Origin: Symsagittifera roscoffensis
Taxonomy: Eukaryota > Xenacoelomorpha > Acoela > Convolutidae
Length of the DNA: 64,000 nt
Direction of reading: 5' to 3'
NCBI RefSeq assembly: GCF_963678635.1
Contig: NC_087068.1
Location: 29,266,318 to 29,330,317 of the forward strand
Under the pieces are notes generated by a model. That model had not been told where the DNA came from. It did not search any database and saw only the letters and a list, made by a program, of their open reading frames with translations. This document shows positions 58,452 to 64,000 of this stretch, piece by piece (the first letter of the stretch is position 1; each line of letters opens with the position of its first letter). The position numbers were made by a program, and so were the translations under genes.

Positions 58452-61400
58452 GCTCTGCTAGCTCTGTCGGTAGAGCGTTGGACTTTTAATCCAACGGTCA
58501 AGGGTTCGAGTCCGTTGTGGGGCGATGTTTGCAGAATTTCTATTTCAAATTTTATTTGAACTAGAACTGTAGAATAAATTTTTGTAAAAAGTGAAACAAA
58601 CACAATCCAATTTAATCTAGCTCGAAAACGATTTTCAGCTTGGAAGCTATGAAAAACCTGAAATTTGCCTTGTTTGCCACCAAAAAAAATAATAATTACT
58701 GGGAAGTTGTTTTGAGCTTGCCGAGTCAGTAGAGAGTTGGGCTTTTAATCCAACAATCAAGGGTTGGTGTCCGTTGTGGGTGAATAGTTCAGAATTGCTT
58801 CTTCCATTTTTATTTGAACTAGAATTTTAGAATTGTGTTTTGTAAAATGGGACACAAACAATCTAATTAAGTCTAGTTCGGAAGCGATTTTGAGCTTGGA
58901 AGCTATGAAAAACCAGAAATTTGCCTTGTTTGTCACAAAAAAACTCTGGAAAGTTGTTATGAACTCGCTGATTCAGTAGAGAGTTGAGCTTTTAATCCAA
59001 CAATCAAGGGTTCGAGTCCGTTGTGAGTGAAGATTTTAAATTAAGTTTTTAAATTTTGTTCGAAAGTTTTTTTTTTGTAAAAACTGAAAAAAAAAACAAT
59101 CTTAATAATAAGTCTAGCTCGAAAGCGTTTTTGAGTTTAAAATCTATAAGCTCATGAATGAAGCAGAGCTCTGCTAGCTAAGTCGGCAGAGCGTTGGACT
59201 TTTAATCCAATGTTCAAGGGTTCGAGTCTCTGTTGGGGCGGTGGTTGTAAAATTTCTTTTTCAATTTTTTTTGAACTAACTGTAGAATTGATTTTTGTAA
59301 AAAGTGAAACAAACACAATCCAATTAAGTCTAGCTCGAAAACGATTTTCAGCTTGGAAGCTATGAAAAACCAGAAATTTGCCTTGTTTGTCACAAAAAAA
59401 AAATCTGGAAAGTTGTTTTGAACTCGCCGATTCAGTAGAGAGTTGAGCTTTTAATCCAACAATCAAGGGTTCGAGTCCGTTTTGAGTGATTGTTTTAAAT
59501 TAAGTTTTTAAATTTTGTTCGAAAGTTTTTTTCTGTAAAAACTGAAAAAAAAACAATCTTAATAATAACTCTAGCTCGAAAGCGTTTTTGAGTTCAAAAT
59601 ATATAAGCTCGTGAATGAAGCAGAGCCCTGCTAGCTCAGTCGATAGAGCGGTGGACTTTTAATCCAACGGTCAAGGGTTCGAGTCCCTTGTGGGGAGATG
59701 ATTGCAGAATTTCTTTTTCAAATTTTATTTGAACTAGAACTGTAGAATTAATTTTTGTAAAAAGTGAAACAAACACAATCCAATTAGGTCTAGTTCGAAA
59801 ACGAACTCGGCAATGAAGCAGAGCCCTGCTAGCTCAGTCGGTAGAGCGTTGGACTTTTAATCCAACGGTCAAGGGTTCGAGTCCCTTGTGGGGCGATGTT
59901 TGCAGAATTTCTATTTCAAATTTTGTTTGAACTAGAACTGTAGAATAAATTTTTGTAAAAAGTGAAACAAACACAATCCAATTTAATCTAGCTCGAAAAC
60001 GATTTTCAGCTTGGAAGCTATGAAAAACCAGAAATTTGCCTTGTTTGCCACCAAAAAAAAATAATAATTACTGGGAAGTTGTTTTGAGCTTGCCGAGTCA
60101 GTAGAGAGTTGGGCTTTTAATCCAACAATCAAGGGTTGGTGTCCGTTGTAGGTGAATAGTTCAGAATTGCTTCCTCCATTTTTATTTGAACTAGAATTTT
60201 AGAATTGTGTTTTGTAAAATGGGACACAAACAATCTAATTAAGTCTAGTTCGGAAGCGATTTTGAGCTTGGAAGCTATGAAAAACCAGAAATTTGCCTTG
60301 TTTGTCACAAAAAAACTCTGGAAAGTTGTTTTGAACTCGCTGATTCAGTAGAGAGTTGAGCTTTTAATCCAACAATCAAGGGTTCGAGTCCGTTGTGAGT
60401 GAAGATTTTAAATTAAGTTTTTAAATTTTGTTCGAAAGTTTTTTTTTGTAAAAACTGAAAAAAAAACAATCTTAATAAGTCTAGCTCGAAAGCGTTTTTG
60501 AGTTTAAAATCTATAAGCTCTTGAATGAAGCAGAGCTCTGCTAGCGAAGTCGGCAGAGCGTTGGACTTTTAATCCAATGTTCAAGGGTTCGAGTCCCTGT
60601 TGGGGCGGTGGTTGTAAAATTTCTTTTTCAATTTTTTTTTGAACTAGAACTGTAGAATTGATTTTTGTAAAAAGTGAAACAAACACAATCCAATTAAGTC
60701 TAGCTCGAAAACGATTTTCAGCTTGGAAGCTATGAAAAACCAGAAATTTGCCTTGTTTGTCACAAAAAAAAAATCTGGAAAGTTGTTTTGAACTCGCCGA
60801 TTCAGTAGAGAGTTGAGCTTTTAATCCAACAATCAAGGGTTCGAGTCCGTTGTGAGTGAATGTTTTAAATTAAGTTTTTAAATTTTGTTCGAAAGTTTTT
60901 TTCTGTAAAAACTGAAAAAAAAAACAATCTTAATAATAACTCTAGCTCGAAAGCGTTTTTGAGTTCAAAATCTATAAGCTCGTGAATGAAGCAGAGCCCT
61001 GCTAGCTCAGTCGATAGAGCGGTGGACTTTTAATCCAACGGTCAAGGGTTCGAGTACCTTGTGGGGAGATGATTGCAGAATTTCTTTTTCAAATTTTATT
61101 TGAACTAGAACTGTAGAATTAATTTTTGTAAAAAGTGAAACAAACACAATCCAATTAAGTCTAGCTCGAAAACGAACTCGGGAATGAAGTAGTGCCCTGC
61201 TAGCTCAGTCGGTAGAGCGTTGGACTTTTAATCCAACGGTGAAGGGTTCGAGGCCCTTGTGGGGCGATGTTTGCAGAATTTCTATTTCAAATTTTATTTG
61301 AACGAGAACTGTAGAATAAATTTTTGTAAAAAGTGAAACAAACACAATCCAATTTAATCTAGCTCGAAAACGATTTTCAGCTTGGAAGCTATGAAAAACC

Positions 61401-62640
61401 AGAAATTTGCCTTGTTTGCCACCAAAAAAAATAATAATTACTGGGAAGTTGTTTTGAGCTTGCCGAGTCAGTAGAGAGTTGGGCTTTTAATCCAACAATC
61501 AAGGGTTGGTGTCCGTTGTGGGTGAATAGTTCAGAATTGCTTCTTCCATTTTTATTTGAACTAGAATTTTAGAATTGTGTTTTGTAAACTGGGACACAAA
61601 CAATCTAATTAAGTCTAGTTCGGAAGCGATTTTGAGCTTGGAAGCTATGAAAAACCAGAAATTTGCCTTGTTTGTCACAAAAAAACTCTGGAAAGTTGTT
61701 TTGAACTCGCTGATTCAGTAGAGAGTTGAGCTTTTAATCCAACAATCAAGGGTTCGAGTCCGTTGTGAGTGAGGACTTTAAATTAAGTTTTTAAATTTTG
61801 TTCGAAAGTTTTTTTTTTGTAAAAACTGAAAAAAAAACAATCTTAATAATAAGTCTAGCTCGAAAGCGTTTTTGAGTTTAAAATCTATAAGCTCTTGAAT
61901 GTAGCAGAGCTCTGCTAGCTAAGTCGGCAGAGCGTTGGAATTTTAATCCAATGTTCAAGGGTTCGAGTCCCTGTTGGGGCGGTGGTTGTAAAATTTCTTT
62001 TTCAATTTTTATTTGAACTAGAACTGTAGAATTGATTTTTGTAAAAAGTGAAACAAACACAATCCAATTAAGTCTAGCTCGAAAACAATTTTCAGCTTGG
62101 AAGCTATGAAAAACCAGAAATTTGCCTTGTTTGTCACAAAAAAAAAATTCTGGAAAGTTGTTTTGAACTCGCCGATTCAGTAGAGAGTTGAGCTTTTAAT
62201 CCAACAATCAAGGGTTCGAGTCCGTTGTGAGTGAATGTTTTAAATTAAGTTTTTTAATTTTGTTCGAAAGTTTTTTTCTGTAAAAACTGAAAAAAAAACA
62301 ATCTTAATAATAACTCTAGCTCGAAAGCGTTTTTGAGTTCAAAATCTATAAGCTCGTGAATGAAGCAGAGCCCTGCTAGCTCAGTCGATAGAGCGGTGGA
62401 CTTTTAATCCAACGGTCAAGGGTTCGAGTCCCTTGTGGGGAGATGAATGCAGAATTTCTTGTTCAAATTTTATTTGAACTAGAACTGTAGAATTAATTTT
62501 TGTAAAAAGTGAAACAAACACAATCCAATTAACTCTAGGTCGAAAACGAACTCGGGAATGAAGCAGAGCACTGCTAGCTCAGTCGTAGAGCGTTGGACTT
62601 TTAATCCAACGGTCAAGGGTTCAAAGCCCTTGTGGGACGA
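58452..62640. repeat. ~1.37-kb higher-order repeat
   Basis: P units at 59168, 59625 and 59823 recur at 60535, 60996 and 61194 and at 61909, 62370 and 62568, offsets 1367-1374, with the Q units and gccaccaaaaa spacers between them conserved in order. Confidence 0.8.
59823..59895 (+). tRNA. tRNA-Lys-TTT: tRNA-Lys(UUU), fully canonical
   Basis: Identical to 47316. The homologous slots one and two periods later (61194, 62568) have decayed (aggcccttg; lost D-loop G, ttcaaag). Confidence 0.9.
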
Positions 62641-63478
62641 TTTTTGCAGAATTTCTTTTTCAATTTTTATTTGAACTAGAACTGTAGAATAAATTTTTGT
62701 AAAAAGTGAAACAAACACAATCCAATTTAGTCTAGCTCGAAAACGATTTTCAGCTTGGAAGCTATGAAAAACCAGAAATTTGCCTTGTTTGTCACAAAAA
62801 AATAAAATAAATACTGGGAAGTTGTTTTGAGCTTGCCGAGTCAGTAGAGAGTTGGGCTTTTAATCCAACAATCAAGGGTTGGTGTCCGTTGTGGGTGAAT
62901 AGTTCAGAATTGCTTCTTCCATTTTTATTTGAACTGGAATTTTAGAATTGTGTTTTGTAAAATGGGACACAAACAATCTAATTAAGTCTAGTTCGGAAGC
63001 GATTTTGAGCTTGGAAGCTATGAAAAACCAGAAATTTGCCTTGTTTGTCACAAAAAATTCTGGAAAGTTGTTTTGAACTCGCCGATTCAGTAGAGAGTTG
63101 AGCTTTTAATCCAACAATCAAGGGTTCGAGTCCGTTGTGAGTGAATGTTTTAAATTAAGTTTTTTAATTTTGTTCGAAAGTTTTTTTTCTGTAAAAACTG
63201 AAAAAAAAACAATCTTAATAATAACTCTAGCTCGAAAGCGTTTTTGAGTTCAAAATCTATAAGCTCGTGAATGAAGCAGAGCCCTGCTAGCTCAGTCGAT
63301 AGAGCGGTGGACTTTTAATCCAACGGTCAAGGGTTCGAGTCCCTTGTGGGGAGATGATTGCAGAATTTCTTTTTCAAATTTTATTTGAACTAGAACTGTA
63401 GAATTAATTTTTGTAAAAAGTGAAACAAACACAATCCAATTAGGTCTAGTTCGAAAACGAACTCGGCAATGAAGCAGA

Positions 63479-63551
63479 GCCCTGCTAGCTCAGTCGGTAG
63501 AGCGTTGGACTTTTAATCCAACGGTCAAGGGTTCGAGTCCCTTGTGGGGCG
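63479..63551 (+). tRNA. tRNA-Lys-TTT: tRNA-Lys(UUU), fully canonical
   Basis: Identical to 47316; last intact copy before the window edge. Confidence 0.9.
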
Positions 63552-64000
63552 ATGTTTGCAGAATTTCTATTTCAAATTTTATTTGAACTAGAACTGTAGA
63601 ATAAATTTTTGTAAAAAGTGAAACAAACACAATCCAATTTAATCTAGCTCGAAAACGATTTTCAGCTTGGAAGCTATGAAAAACCAAAAATTTGCCTTGT
63701 TTGCCACCAAAAAAAAATAATAATTACTGGGAAGTTGTTTTGAGCTTGCCGAGTCAGTAGAGAGTTGGGCTTTTAATCCAACAATCAAGGATTGGTGTCC
63801 TTTGTAGGTGAATAGTTCAGAATTGCTTCTTCCATTTTTATTTGAACTAGAATTTTAGAATTGTGTTTTGTAAAATGGGACACAAACAATCTAATTAAGT
63901 CTAGTTCGGAAGCGATTTTGAGCTTGGAAGCTATGAAAAACCAGAAATTTGCCTTGTTTGTCACAAAAAAACTCTGGAAAGTTGTTTTGAACTCGCTGAT

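Larger units (their letters stand above)
26040..64000 (+). repeat. 38-kb tandem array of tRNA-Lys(UUU)-type genes
   Basis: About 88 full-length tRNA-Lys-like units (P type) and about 75 shortened tRNA-like units (Q type) alternate in one orientation every ~200-260 bases. Spacers are repeated: after P, a T5 run (atttctttttc) then ttgaactagaactgtagaa; before both types, gtctag(c/t)tcgaaa-cg. The array begins with a broken P unit at 26054 and continues past the right edge. P units not listed separately start at 27438, 28356, 28814, 29280, 30139, 30598, 31063, 31457, 31931, 32778, 33249, 33445, 33642, 33839, 34508, 34959, 35426, 35634, 36557, 37008, 37475, 37684, 39048, 39967, 46008, 46205, 46657, 47118, 48347, 52108, 54037, 57539, 57736, 58452, 59168, 59625, 60535, 60996, 61194, 61909, 62370, 62568 and 63281. 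Most have anticodon UUU with one to several stem or loop defects. Confidence 0.95.

Noticed and set aside
26614-63687. Minus-strand frames beginning MIVGLKAQLSTESASSKQL and similar
   Set aside because: They are reverse translations of Q units (B box, anticodon arm and D region) and spacer, so non-coding.
26040-64000. CRISPR-like alternation of short repeats and spacers
   Set aside because: Both 'repeat' and 'spacer' are themselves repeated, units are 73 bases with cloverleaf folding, and the setting is a eukaryotic genome with spliced genes.
26040-64000. The array as an assembly collapse or duplication artefact
   Set aside because: Units differ by scattered substitutions, anticodon changes and distinct deletions, and the higher-order periods change along the array. 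This is hard to produce by assembly error, although exact copy number remains unproven.

Overview
This is an animal (metazoan) nuclear window. One split protein gene on the + strand lies between two very large tandem-repeat arrays. The evidence for a eukaryote is the set of small phase-compatible exons bounded by T-rich acceptors (ttttttcag) and GTAAG-type donors, RNA polymerase III A/B boxes, tRNA-derived SINEs and long AT-rich introns. The exon products resemble TTC17, a tetratricopeptide-repeat protein of animals. I cannot name the species. Intron style and repeat load suggest an invertebrate, but that is a guess.

Layout. (1) 1-6840: seven complete copies and one truncated copy of a ~942-bp satellite, running off the left edge. 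Each unit carries a tRNA-like polymerase III module (A box, B box, T6 terminator). (2) 7656-24436: twelve exons of the TTC17-like gene. The 5' part (coiled coil and first TPR block) must lie to the left and the C-terminal TPR block to the right, so both arrays may sit inside introns of the same gene. Intron 4 (13361-20607) is a 7.2-kb repeat nursery holding a long inverted repeat, a relic of the 942-bp satellite, a TCTG microsatellite and degenerate minisatellites. Two copies of a tRNA-Leu-derived SINE (10964 and 22812) and an antisense tRNA-Ser(AGA) relic (24637-24718) are also present. (3) ~26040-64000: one continuous 38-kb array of tRNA-Lys(UUU)-type genes, all on the + strand, running off the right edge.

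The tRNA array has about 88 P-type units (full tRNA length, many with a complete cloverleaf) alternating with about 75 Q-type units, which lack about 4 nt of the D loop but keep the B box and a covarying acceptor stem. Seven P copies are identical, fully canonical tRNA-Lys(UUU) genes with a T5 terminator ~20 nt downstream. Others have changed anticodons (GUG, GUU, AUU, AUG, UCU, UGU, UUC, UUA) on the same Lys body. The array is built from successive local higher-order repeats of ~0.92, 2.05, 1.03, 3.5 and 1.37 kb. This array, with its paired unit types and drifting anticodons, is the most unusual content of the window.

Most open reading frames inside both arrays are repeat shadows and are not annotated as genes.
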